Made by a program: the position numbers and the translations under genes. Positions 9,611 through 18,436 of a stretch of DNA of 64,000 nucleotides are shown piece after piece (within the stretch, counting starts at the first letter, position 1; each line of letters begins with the position of its first letter). Location: NCBI GenBank assembly GCA_964418585.1, contig CAYQMG010000148.1, positions 1-64,000 on the forward strand, given 5' to 3'. A model generated the notes under the pieces. That model was given only the letters and a program-made list of their open reading frames with translations. It was not told where the DNA came from and did not search any database. This DNA comes from JAJRTE01 sp964418585 (lineage in GTDB: Bacteria > Myxococcota_A > UBA796 > JAJRTE01).

Positions 9611-9824
9611 GGAGACAGGAATCCGGGGGGCGAGCCTTCCGACCGGGGTGGGCTCCAGAAGCACAGGAGCCTCCTCGAGTCGCGCGACCACCAGGATGGC
9701 GGTGCGAGGAGAGCGGGGCGGTCCGTGCCTACCCCGAATGGGCCATCCTGCGCTGCCCTGAGGCAGAGCCGGCCGCGTTCCGGGGCGACGGGACGGGGCG
9801 AAGGCTCGGGAGAAAGGCGGTTCG

Positions 9825-12248
9825 ATGACGTTGGAAGAACTCCAGGCCTCTCTCGAACGACTCGGCATCTCGATCGATACGGAGCAGGCCTACGAGAGGT
9901 TCCGTTCCGAGACCGGGTCGGAGGATGTCGAGTCCTTTGTCGACTTCCTGCATGCGGGCGAATTCATCGACGACGAGACCTATCGGCTGCTTCAGCCTGA
10001 CGACGACATCGATTTCGACGACCTTCAGGAAGCCACCGCGATGGAGGAAGCCCAGCCCGGGTCCCCCGCGGCTCGGCGCAAGGCCGCTCCGGCAGCCATC
10101 GACATCGAGCACGAGACCGACCACTTTCATCACAAGATCATCGGCCAGTTGGGCAAGGGCGCCGCGGGCATCATCTACCTGGCTCGAGACCTGGAACTGC
10201 GCCGCAAGGTCGCCTACAAGCGGTTGCAACCGCACCTGATCGGCGACCCTTACGTGGTGAGCCATTTCAAGAGCGAGGTTCAGATCACGGCGCAACTCGA
10301 CCATCCCAACATCGTGCCGGTCTATGCCATGCACCAGGCGCCGGACGGGGCACCCGCCTACACGATGAAGTTCATCCGGGGCAAGACCCTGTTGACCTTG
10401 ATGAACGAGACGCGGGCGCTCTATCAGAAAGGCGGCCCCATCGACGACGAGCACAGCTTGACCACGCGCCTCGAGATCTTTCTCAAGGTATGCGACGCCG
10501 TGGCCTATGCGCACAGCAAGGGGGTGATTCATCGCGACCTGAAGCCCGAGAACATCATGATTGGCACCTTCAACCAGGTCTACGTGGTGGACTGGGGGAT
10601 TGCCAAGGTGCTCAGTTCCGACAAGCGTCGTGCACGGGAGATCGCCCATCAAGAACTCAAGGAGCAGATCGAACTGGTCGACCGGTATGGGAGCGAACTT
10701 GACATTGCAGCCACCCAACTCGGCGCAGTGGTCGGGTCTGTGCGTTACATGTCGCCGGAGCAGGCTTCGTGCGACAACGAGTCGGTGGACGCGCTGAGCG
10801 ACCAGTACTCCCTGGGGGTCATTCTCCACGAACTGGTCACCATGCGGAAGGCGGTGGAGGGCGATTCGTTCTACGAACTGCTCACCAAGGTGGGAACAGG
10901 ACAGCACACGCCGCTCGTGCACGTCGACCCTCGGATCAAGATCTCCAGGGAACTCCGGGCGATCGTGCGCAAGGCCACGGCGTTCAAGCGGGAAGACCGG
11001 TACGACTCGGTGGCGGACCTTGCAGACGACGTTCGGGGCTACATGCGGGGCGAGTCCATCCGGGCCCTGCCCGACAACCTGCCGAGACGGGTGGTTCGGT
11101 GGATGCTTCGCAACAAGGAGACCACACTCGCGCTCCTCTCCTTCCTCCTCCTGCTTTCCACCGCGGTCGTCTCCCTTTCCGTGATCGAGACGCTCCGGTC
11201 TCAAAAGGACATGGCCCAGGCCAGGCGCGCGGTGGCCGAGGAACGGCGGATCGCGGTGGAGCGGGCTCGAGTTCGGACCGAGAAGCTGGATGCGTTCCTT
11301 TCCGACGTGGCCGAAACGCGAAGCAAACTCGACCGGCATTTCCTCATGGTGCAGTCCCTGCTCCAGGGCCTCGCCTCGGCCGCGGTCCAGGCAATCGCGC
11401 ACGGAACCCCGACGCGGGAGCGGGTCTACAGCCACCTCCAGTTCACCTTGCCGGGGCGGGCTCCTCCGGATTTCCTCCACTCCGAGCGGTACCATCGGCG
11501 GGTGAGCTTCGAGTGGCCCGTGTTCAAGCTCGCACCGGGGGTGACCCGGCGGCAGGTGGCGCCTGTCCTGGCACGGATCGCCCATCTTCGGCACCTGTTT
11601 CGCAACCTGTTCCTGGCCAGCGCCGGTGTGGACCCGGCTCGAGTCACACCCGAAGAGGTGCGGCGTCTCCTGAGCGACCAGGGGGTGCCCATTTTTTGGG
11701 CCTTCATCGGCCTTCGCCAGGGCGTCATGTTTTCCTATCCGGGCAAGCGTGGTTATCCCCAGGCGTTCGATCCCAGGACGCGGCCCTGGTATCGGCTCGC
11801 CGAGGGCAAGCGGCATGTGGTCTGGGGCAATCCCTACATCGATACGATGGGGGGCGGGCTCCTGCTCCCGGCGGCCATGTCCCTGGTGGACGAACGGGGG
11901 CGTTTCCTGGGCGTCGCAGGCATGGAATGCACGTTCGACTACATCATCGAGCACTTGATGAGCCTGTCGCACCCGGAAAAAATCGAGGAGACGTTCATCG
12001 TGGACGACAGGGCCCGGGTGGTGGTTCGGTCCAGCGACCGGGATCGCGAGTTCGAGGCGGGGGGGCTGCATGACGCGCTGGACCTGCCCCCTCTGCCCAT
12101 GCCCGAGGTGGCCATCCGGATCAAGAGCGGGCAGTCGGGGGCGCTGGAGGTGACGCGCCAGGGCAAGCCCAAGCTGGTCGCCCACTACCCACTCAATTCC
12201 CTCGGCTGGCACTTCGTGGTGCAGGCGGACGCATCGATCCTGGAATAG
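9825..12248 (+). CDS. Ser/Thr protein kinase with periplasmic Cache sensor domain
   Basis: An 807-residue membrane kinase. An N-terminal helical segment (1-95) precedes the kinase domain (about 103-410): glycine loop GKGAAGIIYLA (110-120), Lys132 in VAYKRL, Glu151, HRDLKPEN (236-243), and DWG in place of DFG (256-258). The activation segment between DWG and PEQ (311) is about 52 residues, some 30 longer than usual. One membrane helix (about 434-454) is followed by a coiled coil and a C-terminal extracytoplasmic region (about 485-790) with the dCache pattern DPRTRPWYRLAEG, GNPYIDTMGGG and AAMSLVDERG. A small-molecule signal outside the membrane could therefore control the kinase. ATG follows GAAAGGCGG. 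All catalytic residues are present. Confidence 0.9.
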   Translation: MTLEELQASLERLGISIDTEQAYERFRSETGSEDVESFVDFLHAGEFIDDETYRLLQPDDDIDFDDLQEATAMEEAQPGSPAARRKAAPAAIDIEHETDHFHHKIIGQLGKGAAGIIYLARDLELRRKVAYKRLQPHLIGDPYVVSHFKSEVQITAQLDHPNIVPVYAMHQAPDGAPAYTMKFIRGKTLLTLMNETRALYQKGGPIDDEHSLTTRLEIFLKVCDAVAYAHSKGVIHRDLKPENIMIGTFNQVYVVDWGIAKVLSSDKRRAREIAHQELKEQIELVDRYGSELDIAATQLGAVVGSVRYMSPEQASCDNESVDALSDQYSLGVILHELVTMRKAVEGDSFYELLTKVGTGQHTPLVHVDPRIKISRELRAIVRKATAFKREDRYDSVADLADDVRGYMRGESIRALPDNLPRRVVRWMLRNKETTLALLSFLLLLSTAVVSLSVIETLRSQKDMAQARRAVAEERRIAVERARVRTEKLDAFLSDVAETRSKLDRHFLMVQSLLQGLASAAVQAIAHGTPTRERVYSHLQFTLPGRAPPDFLHSERYHRRVSFEWPVFKLAPGVTRRQVAPVLARIAHLRHLFRNLFLASAGVDPARVTPEEVRRLLSDQGVPIFWAFIGLRQGVMFSYPGKRGYPQAFDPRTRPWYRLAEGKRHVVWGNPYIDTMGGGLLLPAAMSLVDERGRFLGVAGMECTFDYIIEHLMSLSHPEKIEETFIVDDRARVVVRSSDRDREFEAGGLHDALDLPPLPMPEVAIRIKSGQSGALEVTRQGKPKLVAHYPLNSLGWHFVVQADASILE

Positions 12249-12264
12249 CCCGGCCGGTCCCGGG

Positions 12265-12873
12265 TCACTTCTTGCGCTTTCCGAAAAGGCGGGACCACCA
12301 GGACCCCTTGTTCGAGGCGGGGACCGGGCGGGTGCCTGTCCTCCCGGGAGGCTCCTGACCGGCCGCGCCCGGTGGCGACTCCTGCGGATCGACTCTGGAG
12401 AGGGGACCGTGCATTTCGCTCAGAAGTTCCTTGACCTCGTCAGGCAGGATCCCGGGGTCGAGCGGGCCGGGGCTGGAGGTGGTGGTCACCACTTCCTCCC
12501 GGGTGGTTCGGGCCGAGGAAAGCGATGTGGCCGAGCGGGCGCGCCCGGACCCGGCCAGCAGTTGGCGCGCTTCCTCGAGCAGGCGCCCGGCGTCACCGTC
12601 CAGTTCCTCGGACACGGCGGTGTGTTCGGTCACACGGACGACCCGGCGCACCCGGTAGCCACGCCCCACTTCCTCCTCTTCCACCTCGGTGGTCTTTCCA
12701 TGCGCCGCGCCCGGGAGTCCCTCCTCCAGTCCGGGCCAGGCGCCCCCGGCGCCCTCGGAGAGGTCCACAATGGTGCCGCAGTAAGGACACTTCGCCACCT
12801 TGTCTCCCGGCGCCACGAACTCGAGCGTCATCTGGGCGTGGCAGGAAGGGCACTTCAGTTCCTTGCCGAGCAT
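12265..12873 (-). CDS. Zinc-ribbon protein of unknown function
   Basis: A 202-residue soluble protein. An N-terminal zinc ribbon has CPSC (8-11) and CPYC (29-32). The rest is low complexity, with an acidic patch, a Val/Arg/Thr stretch, Pro/Gly linkers and a C terminus ending WWSRLFGKRKK, whose Trp and basic residues could associate with membrane or nucleic acid. The frame is open further upstream but overlaps the preceding gene. The ATG at 12873 begins only 5 bases after that gene's stop, so the two are probably cotranscribed. I do not recognise a characterised homologue. Confidence 0.75.
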   Translation of the reverse strand: MLGKELKCPSCHAQMTLEFVAPGDKVAKCPYCGTIVDLSEGAGGAWPGLEEGLPGAAHGKTTEVEEEEVGRGYRVRRVVRVTEHTAVSEELDGDAGRLLEEARQLLAGSGRARSATSLSSARTTREEVVTTTSSPGPLDPGILPDEVKELLSEMHGPLSRVDPQESPPGAAGQEPPGRTGTRPVPASNKGSWWSRLFGKRKK

Positions 12874-12878
12874 CGTGT

Positions 12879-13565
12879 TCACTCCCGGCTGCCTGGGGGG
12901 GCGGCGTTCCCGGCTTCCTCGCGGCCCTGAACAGGACCTCGAGCCTGTCTCGGATCCACGGCGTAGGCCCTTTGTACTGCAGGGCGTGCTTCCACGGCGT
13001 TCAGCCAGCGCTGAACGTTCGGGTACTCGGTCGACTCGATGCCGATGTGCCCCGGAACACGCCGGAGCCACGGGTGCGTGGCCATGTCCGCAATGGAGTA
13101 GGAACCGGCCAGAAAGGCGACCTGCTCGAGCCTTCGGTCGAGTACCTCGAGCAACCGTCGAGCTTCTCCCACGTACCGCGCGACGGCATACGCCTGGTCG
13201 TCTGGTGCGTGGTGGAGGAAGTGGACCGCCTGGCCCATCATCGGACCGACGCCGGCCATCTGGAACATCAGCCACTGGAGCGTCTCGTAGCGCTCCGCGC
13301 CTCGAGCAGGCAGGAAACGCCCGGCGGTCTCCGCCAGGTAGATCAGGATGGCCCCGGACTCGAACACCCGGAGCACTGTTCCATCCGCCCGGCTATGCGT
13401 CAGGGCCGGGATCTTCCCGTTTGGGTTGACCCGGAGGAACGCCTCGGCATGCTGCTCGCCCTTGCCCAGGTCCACCGGCCGCACGACATAGGGCCACTCG
13501 AGTTCCTCGAGCAGGAGGATGGGTTTGTACCCGTTCGGGGTCTTCCATGTGTACAGTTCGATCAC
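12879..13565 (-). CDS. Glutathione S-transferase (YfcG/Ure2-like)
   Basis: A 228-residue cytosolic glutathione transferase of the nu/YfcG-like type. The thioredoxin-fold half (about 1-85) has the TPNGYK active-site segment and the cis-proline and gamma-Glu binding motifs GKIPAL and ESGAILIYLAE. The all-helical half (about 92-205) follows, including AGSYSIADMATHPWL. The GTG at 13565 follows AGAGG with a proper spacer and matches where the family begins (VIELYTWKTPNG); an upstream GTG would add 11 basic residues. Members have disulphide-bond reductase or peroxidase activity with glutathione; the substrate here is unknown. It lies between a repeat lipoprotein and a zinc-ribbon gene on the same strand. 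Confidence 0.9.
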   Translation of the reverse strand: MIELYTWKTPNGYKPILLLEELEWPYVVRPVDLGKGEQHAEAFLRVNPNGKIPALTHSRADGTVLRVFESGAILIYLAETAGRFLPARGAERYETLQWLMFQMAGVGPMMGQAVHFLHHAPDDQAYAVARYVGEARRLLEVLDRRLEQVAFLAGSYSIADMATHPWLRRVPGHIGIESTEYPNVQRWLNAVEARPAVQRAYAVDPRQARGPVQGREEAGNAAPPGSRE

Positions 13566-13617
13566 GGCTCGACCTCTCGTTTTTGAGCGGCGGTGCACGG
13601 AGCGGGCCGGCGCAGGG

Positions 13618-14946
13618 TCAGTCCCGTTGCACGGCTGTGACGTTCCAGGTGATGGTCCGGTCCTTCAGACGATCGATCACCTCGTACACGTACCGGGTGC
13701 CGTCGTACCAGTAGCAGCGGAGTTCGTGCTGATCGTCGGAAGCCACGTAGATCTCGTCCCGACCGTCCCCGTTGAAGTCGTGGAGATAGGCCGCGTGTTC
13801 GAACCCGGACGACCCGGTGGCGATGAGCCGCTTCTGCCACGGGTCTGCCGCGCCCTTTCCCGGCTCGAGTTTCCAGATCCCCGAACTCTTGGTGAATGCG
13901 ACGACTTCCTTCTTGCCGTCTCCGTCTGTGTCTCCGTAGGTGAGGAACCGGCACAACTTGCCCGGAAGGACGGCCACGTCGGTGGAGGAGAAGCTCTTGC
14001 CGTTCCAGCGGTAGAGCCGGATGCGGGTGGTGTCGCCTCCTCCCTGGGTGCTCCCGATCTGCTCGCCCTCGAGGGACGCCAGGAGCACGGCGTGGCGTTC
14101 GCCCGGGAGGGTGATGGTGAGGATCTCCTTGGCATGGCGCGTGGGGAGGTCCTCCACCCGATGTTGCTTCCAGGTGTCGCCTTGACGCATCCACATGTCG
14201 ATGGCGCCGGGTTGAATCGACCCGTCGAGCTTGTTGGGATGGCTGGGGGTATCAAAAATCTCCAGGTCGCCGTCTCCGTCGATGTCGCCCAGCTCGATCT
14301 CGTGTACGAACGTGTCGGGCTCCCTGTGGATTTCGGTGGGCTCGTACTTTTCCCCGCGCCAGACCATCACCGCCACGACGCCCTGGTCGTGGGTGGCGAT
14401 CACGATGTCATCAGCGCCGTCACCGGTGACGTCTCCCACCTCGAAGTCTCTCAGGCGGTCGTACTTGCCGCCGAACGTGGGGTTCCAGAGGGATTCTGCG
14501 GTCCACCCGTCTCCGTCGGGTCGCCACAGCTTGAGGTAGGCCTGGACTGCTCCGATGGTGAGGATACCAGGCGCACCCTTGGGAGGCTGGAACCAGGCGG
14601 CCTTGTGGAACACGTTGCTGTCCGGATCCTCGATCACCTGGCGAGACCAGCGGCGGTCCCCCTTTCGATAGACCAGGAGGCGGGCAGGGCCGGGTACCGG
14701 CTTGACCTTCCCGTCATCGGTGGTCCGGTTCTCGAACTGGGCCTGGGCCAGGAACAGGGTGGCTCCCACCCGGGCCGGAGGCGTGAGGATGGGCGCAGAA
14801 GAAGCCGCCCCGAAAGCCGAGGTGTCCGCTTCCTGCGAGTCGGCCGATTGCCCGGCCTGCTTGTTGCACCCCGCGCCGAAAAGCAGGAGCAGGAGCGCGG
14901 TCCACGCGCAGCAAGGTCGAAATCGGATGGCAGGGATCATGCTCAC
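13618..14946 (-). CDS. FG-GAP/VCBS repeat lipoprotein
   Basis: A 442-residue predicted lipoprotein. The signal peptide ends in the lipobox FGAGC (Cys27), followed by a Ser/Ala/Gln-rich tether. At least four FG-GAP/VCBS-type calcium loops are spread through a beta-propeller-like body: DVTGDGADDI, DIDGDGDLEI, DTDGDGKKEV and DFNGDGRDEI. The protein ends in strands that complete the propeller. It shares the repeat type but not the long architecture of the lipoprotein at 6563-9610. It lies 52 bases upstream of the glutathione transferase gene on the same strand. The function is unknown; adhesion or ligand binding at the cell surface is plausible. Confidence 0.85.
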   Translation of the reverse strand: MSMIPAIRFRPCCAWTALLLLLFGAGCNKQAGQSADSQEADTSAFGAASSAPILTPPARVGATLFLAQAQFENRTTDDGKVKPVPGPARLLVYRKGDRRWSRQVIEDPDSNVFHKAAWFQPPKGAPGILTIGAVQAYLKLWRPDGDGWTAESLWNPTFGGKYDRLRDFEVGDVTGDGADDIVIATHDQGVVAVMVWRGEKYEPTEIHREPDTFVHEIELGDIDGDGDLEIFDTPSHPNKLDGSIQPGAIDMWMRQGDTWKQHRVEDLPTRHAKEILTITLPGERHAVLLASLEGEQIGSTQGGGDTTRIRLYRWNGKSFSSTDVAVLPGKLCRFLTYGDTDGDGKKEVVAFTKSSGIWKLEPGKGAADPWQKRLIATGSSGFEHAAYLHDFNGDGRDEIYVASDDQHELRCYWYDGTRYVYEVIDRLKDRTITWNVTAVQRD

Positions 14947-15011
14947 TTGTCCTCATACAGTTTGGGGTCCCGGCTGTGCGGCGCTCGCAGCCTCGAGCCC
15001 GGGACCGGGCA

Positions 15012-16589
15012 CTACCATTGCTCGTCGTAACGGGTCCAGAGAGCGTCTCCCAGGTCCCAGTAGGCCTGGACGACGGTGTTGCATGCGTTGATCACGTACT
15101 CGGTCAGGTACTCCGACGCCTTTCTGGGGCGGGACTCCAGCAACTTGAGCGCTGTCTTCTCCACCTCGGGCATCTCGTCGAAAAACCGCTGCTGAAGCGG
15201 GTCACGCACCGCAGCCACGTCCTCGCGCATGTCTCCCCAGCGGTGCGCCGCGATGGTCTCCACCCGGTTGAACGCCCACCACGCCGCCTCCCGGCTGAAT
15301 CCGGTCTTGCGTCCATCCGTCTTGTAGGACTCCGGCAGATCGGTGGCGCCCATGAAAATGGGCACGTAGGTGGTCATGGCCGTGTTCCCGTACCCAAGCC
15401 ACACCACGCCTCCGATGGGATCCGGAAGCCACGACCGCGACTGGGTGACCGTGGCCCACATGGTGTACCACCGGGCAATGGTTCGTTCGCCCCGCCAGCC
15501 CCACCCGCCGTTGATCTTGAACAGCTTGTTCGCGTCATAAGGCATGAACGGGTTGGCCAAAGGACTCTTCACCGTCTTGCCGGTCTCCTCGTCCGTAACC
15601 GTGAACCGGGCCGTCATGTCGAACTCCGTACCCTCGTAGGTGTCGCGGAAGATCTCCATGATCCGTTGCGGCGTGACCGGCTCGTCCGGCTTGACCGAAA
15701 ACGGGTAGTTCTCCGCGTTCGGATCCAGATGGAGCGAAGGTGCCAGCAGATCGAGCACACGCCACTCCCGCCGGGTCACGGCCGCCGAGTAGCGCCCCGT
15801 CGGGTTGTAGGCGTAACAGAACTGGAACGGGAGTCCGCTCTCGGGATCGTAATAACCCATCTCGATCGCCGCACTCACCACGTTGTCGGAGGCCATGTAA
15901 AACTCGGGATTGTTCAGATCCAGTGTCCGGATACGGGACCCGTTCGCCACCACGCTGACGTGGTCGTCCGGCACACGCTGCGCCGCCCAGATGGCCCCAA
16001 CCTTGCCCTTGCCCGGACCCACGATCTCCATGATCCACGCTTCCTCCTTGTCCACAATGGTGAGCGCCTCCCCCTCGTCGTTCCAACCATATTCGGCCAA
16101 CAGCTCCCCGGCAAGGCGGATGGCGGCTCGAGCCGTCATGGCACGCTCCATCATGAGCCGGATCAGCCACTCACAGTCGATCAGGCCCTTGTCACTCCGA
16201 AGTTCTTCCCGACCACCAAACGTGGACTCACCAATGGCGAGCTGCTTGTCGTTCATCGGCGCATACGTGGGCGCCAGGTACCCATAGGTCTCCGCGACTT
16301 GCGGAATCATGCCGGTGGGTTCTCGAGCATAGGTGGGCATGGGACCGGAGTCGTCCTCCTTGCGACGGTCCAACTGGATCATGGACCCTTCCTTGTGCCG
16401 CGCCGCCGGGACGAACACCATGTTCGACGGCGTCCGATGACTGTCCACCGTGTGCGAGGTCATCACCGATCCGTCCGCAGACGCACCTTTCCCCACCACG
16501 ATGGAAGTACACGCCTCGGCCCCTCGAGTCCAGCTCACGAGCAGCATCAGACAGAAGATCCACGCCGCCATGACACGGTACTTTCCCAT
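15012..16589 (-). CDS. Secreted family C69 dipeptidase
   Basis: A 525-residue Ntn-hydrolase of peptidase family C69 (PepD-like dipeptidases). A signal peptide (about 1-26) ends immediately before the predicted N-terminal nucleophile Cys27 in ACTSIVVGKGASADGS, so export and autocatalytic exposure of the cysteine coincide. Further family landmarks are DSHRTPSNM, TFGGREEL and the ERAMTARAAIRLAGELLAEYGW helix. The ATG start sits after GAGGAGGAG. It would cleave small peptides in the periplasm or outside the cell. It is transcribed away from the activase gene, with a probable promoter at 16635-16663. Confidence 0.93.
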   Translation of the reverse strand: MGKYRVMAAWIFCLMLLVSWTRGAEACTSIVVGKGASADGSVMTSHTVDSHRTPSNMVFVPAARHKEGSMIQLDRRKEDDSGPMPTYAREPTGMIPQVAETYGYLAPTYAPMNDKQLAIGESTFGGREELRSDKGLIDCEWLIRLMMERAMTARAAIRLAGELLAEYGWNDEGEALTIVDKEEAWIMEIVGPGKGKVGAIWAAQRVPDDHVSVVANGSRIRTLDLNNPEFYMASDNVVSAAIEMGYYDPESGLPFQFCYAYNPTGRYSAAVTRREWRVLDLLAPSLHLDPNAENYPFSVKPDEPVTPQRIMEIFRDTYEGTEFDMTARFTVTDEETGKTVKSPLANPFMPYDANKLFKINGGWGWRGERTIARWYTMWATVTQSRSWLPDPIGGVVWLGYGNTAMTTYVPIFMGATDLPESYKTDGRKTGFSREAAWWAFNRVETIAAHRWGDMREDVAAVRDPLQQRFFDEMPEVEKTALKLLESRPRKASEYLTEYVINACNTVVQAYWDLGDALWTRYDEQW

Positions 16590-16634
16590 GGTCTCCTCCT
16601 CGGTCGTTCGTCATCACCAGGTTGTCGAGCGCAT

Positions 16635-16663
16635 ACGGTACCATTCTCGATTGCTCGAGGCAA
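16635..16663 (-). promoter_or_regulatory. Possible sigma-70 promoter for the C69 dipeptidase
   Basis: Minus strand TTGCCT (16663-16658) and TACCGT (16640-16635) with a 17-base spacer, in the 289-base divergent gap. Confidence 0.4.
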
Positions 16664-16801
16664 GTGGAGCTTGGAGCGGGTGCAGGGACCCTCGATGTTT
16701 CTGGCGCAGGTATGGCGACCAGGTTTTCTTTCGGGTCGTGCCTCTCCCGGGGCTCCTTGTCGGCGGGCACGCGGGGAGGGGTGGGGGGCGCAGGAATGTG
16801 C

Positions 16802-16829
16802 TTGGAATCTGCGGCCGATGGGATAGAAT
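16802..16829 (+). promoter_or_regulatory. Sigma-70 promoter for the activase gene
   Basis: TTGGAA (16802-16807) and TAGAAT (16824-16829), 16-base spacer, about 50 bases before the ATG at 16879. Confidence 0.5.
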
Positions 16830-16878
16830 CCAGCGGGATCGCGCACCGCGGTGGGGGGTGATGGGCGAGGAAGACCGC

Positions 16879-17670
16879 ATGTACTACCTGGGCATCGATA
16901 TAGGCAGTCTTACCTGTGACGCCGTTCTGGTGGATGGCTCCGGGCGTCCGGTGGCGTGGACGGTGGTTCCCACCGGGGCGCGCAATGCCGAGGCCATCGC
17001 GCGTGCCCGGACCGAGGTGTTGGATCGAGCGTCGGTGACGCCGGAACGGGTTGCTGCCGTGGTGTCCACCGGGTACGGCCGGAACCGGGTTTCGGGACGA
17101 CTGGCGTCGGTGACCGAAATCACGTGCCATGCCACGGGTATCCAGGCCGTGTTGCCCGGCGTGGAGTTGCTGGTGGACATCGGCGGGCAGGACAGCAAGG
17201 CCATCCGCCTGGATGGAGCGGGCCGGGTGCTCGAGTTTGCCATGAACGACAAGTGCGCAGCGGGTACGGGCCGGTTTCTCGAGGCCATGGCGCGTGCACT
17301 GGAGATGGACCTGGACGAGATGGCCGAAGCCGGGGCCCGGGCTCGAGGCGGGTTGACCATCAGCAACATGTGCACGGTGTTTGCCGAGAGTGAGGTGGTG
17401 TCGCTCATCGCCGAGGGGACCGAGGTTCCGGAGATCGTGTGGGGTCTGTACCGGTCGGTGGCCACCCGGACTCGAGCCCTGGTTGCGCGGGTGGCCCGCG
17501 ATCCAAAGGGGCTGAAGGTCGCCATGTCCGGCGGGGTGGCCCGCAATCCCGGCGTGGTGCGCGCCCTGGAGGAGGTCCTGGGTTGCTCGGTGCAGGTGCC
17601 TCCGGAACCGGACACCATCGGAGCGCTGGGCGCCGCCCTGATTGCGCTTCGTCGATCCGTGGAACGTTGA
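16879..17670 (+). CDS. 2-hydroxyacyl-CoA dehydratase-type activase (BadF/HgdC family)
   Basis: A 263-residue ASKHA-fold ATPase that donates an energised electron to a radical-type dehydratase or reductase. It carries the phosphate-1 motif GIDIGS (5-10), phosphate-2 DIGGQDSKAI (100-109), and the two cysteines (C126 in NDKCAAGTGRF and C165 in SNMCTVFAESE) that together hold one [4Fe-4S] cluster at the dimer interface. GGVARNPG and the C-terminal GALGAAL complete the fold. The start follows GAGGAA; an ATG 18 bases earlier is possible. No HgdB- or BcrB-like partner is visible in the window, which is unusual for this family, so its electron acceptor is unknown. Confidence 0.92.
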   Translation: MYYLGIDIGSLTCDAVLVDGSGRPVAWTVVPTGARNAEAIARARTEVLDRASVTPERVAAVVSTGYGRNRVSGRLASVTEITCHATGIQAVLPGVELLVDIGGQDSKAIRLDGAGRVLEFAMNDKCAAGTGRFLEAMARALEMDLDEMAEAGARARGGLTISNMCTVFAESEVVSLIAEGTEVPEIVWGLYRSVATRTRALVARVARDPKGLKVAMSGGVARNPGVVRALEEVLGCSVQVPPEPDTIGALGAALIALRRSVER

Positions 17671-17692
17671 CCTTTCGGACAGCGGGTGCACA

Positions 17693-17709
17693 GCGTGGCC
17701 CACCCACGC
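17693..17709 (+). terminator. Hairpin after the activase gene
   Basis: GCGTGG, loop CCCAC, CCACGC, starting 23 bases after the stop codon. There is no U-tract, so termination by it is uncertain. Confidence 0.3.
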
Positions 17710-17737
17710 AACCGTCTGAAGAAACAGGTTGCGTCTC

Positions 17738-17755
17738 TGTGTCGCATGCGACACA
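17738..17755 (+). promoter_or_regulatory. Perfect 18-bp palindrome, candidate operator
   Basis: TGTGTCGCATGCGACACA is a perfect inverted repeat with no spacer, 45 bases before the start of the prepilin-like gene. Its size fits a dimeric repressor or activator site. A promoter is not clear beside it. Confidence 0.45.
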
Positions 17756-17799
17756 CTGACATCACCACGGATGGACCAAGGCTGCCTCCAGGAGGCCTC

Positions 17800-18318
17800 A
17801 TGCTCAGGCGATCCCCTCTCGTCACGAGCCGCTCCCGGGCGACAGGGAGCACCACCTCGGAATACCTGCTGATGGTCGCGGTCATCGTGGTGGCCGTGGC
17901 CCTCGTGGCCCATGCGCTCGTCCGTGGCTTTGCCGTGGGCGTGGGCGACTTGAGCCGGGACATCCGGGAGATTCTGTCCCTGGACGATGGCAGAGGAATG
18001 GACCGGGGCGGCGGCGGTGTCGGCGCCGACGCGCCCCCCGAAGGCGGTTCCCTTCCAGACGGCGCCATGGACGACGACGGGCCGGCCCCTCAGCTCCCCG
18101 GAGACGCCACCGCTGAGCAGCCCCCACCGGCCCCTCCTCCGGCTCCTCCAGACGAACAGGGCGATGACGCCGGGAACGGCGATCAGGACGACTCCGCAGA
18201 TGAAGACGAGTCGGATGATGCCTGCCCGTATGTCTTCGACGAGGCGTCCGACCGGTGGCGAGACCCGGAAACCGGTCAGTACGTCTCCTTCGATGCTGCG
18301 GCTGAAGCGGGCTGCTGA
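17800..18318 (+). CDS. Flp-type prepilin-like protein with acidic Pro-rich tail
   Basis: A 172-residue protein. The basic leader ends in G16 followed by STTSEY, which matches the Flp prepilin rule G/XXXXEY (Glu at +5, Tyr at +6), and then a hydrophobic helix (about 22-41) as in class III pilins. After about residue 60 it changes to a long Asp/Pro/Gly-rich, low-complexity tail, ending in a small domain with DDACPYVFDEAS and a final Cys. Flp pilins are usually under 80 residues, so this is a much longer variant. The ATG follows GGAGG. No tad or prepilin peptidase genes are visible in the window, so it may be a minor pilin assembled elsewhere. Confidence 0.75.
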   Translation: MLRRSPLVTSRSRATGSTTSEYLLMVAVIVVAVALVAHALVRGFAVGVGDLSRDIREILSLDDGRGMDRGGGGVGADAPPEGGSLPDGAMDDDGPAPQLPGDATAEQPPPAPPPAPPDEQGDDAGNGDQDDSADEDESDDACPYVFDEASDRWRDPETGQYVSFDAAAEAGC

Positions 18319-18423
18319 GCCCGCCCCCTCGAACTCGAATCTCATCGCAGCTCGAGGGCGCTGTGCCGCGTGCACGGTCCTGGCCGATCGGGGAATAGGC
18401 GTAGCATCTCATGGACATTTGGT

Positions 18424-18429
18424 TATAAT
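18424..18429 (+). promoter_or_regulatory. Consensus -10 box before the GIN lipoprotein
   Basis: A perfect TATAAT. No good -35 element is visible 16-18 bases upstream (TAGCAT is the nearest). Transcription would begin near 18436. Confidence 0.4.
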
Positions 18430-18436
18430 CTGGTAG

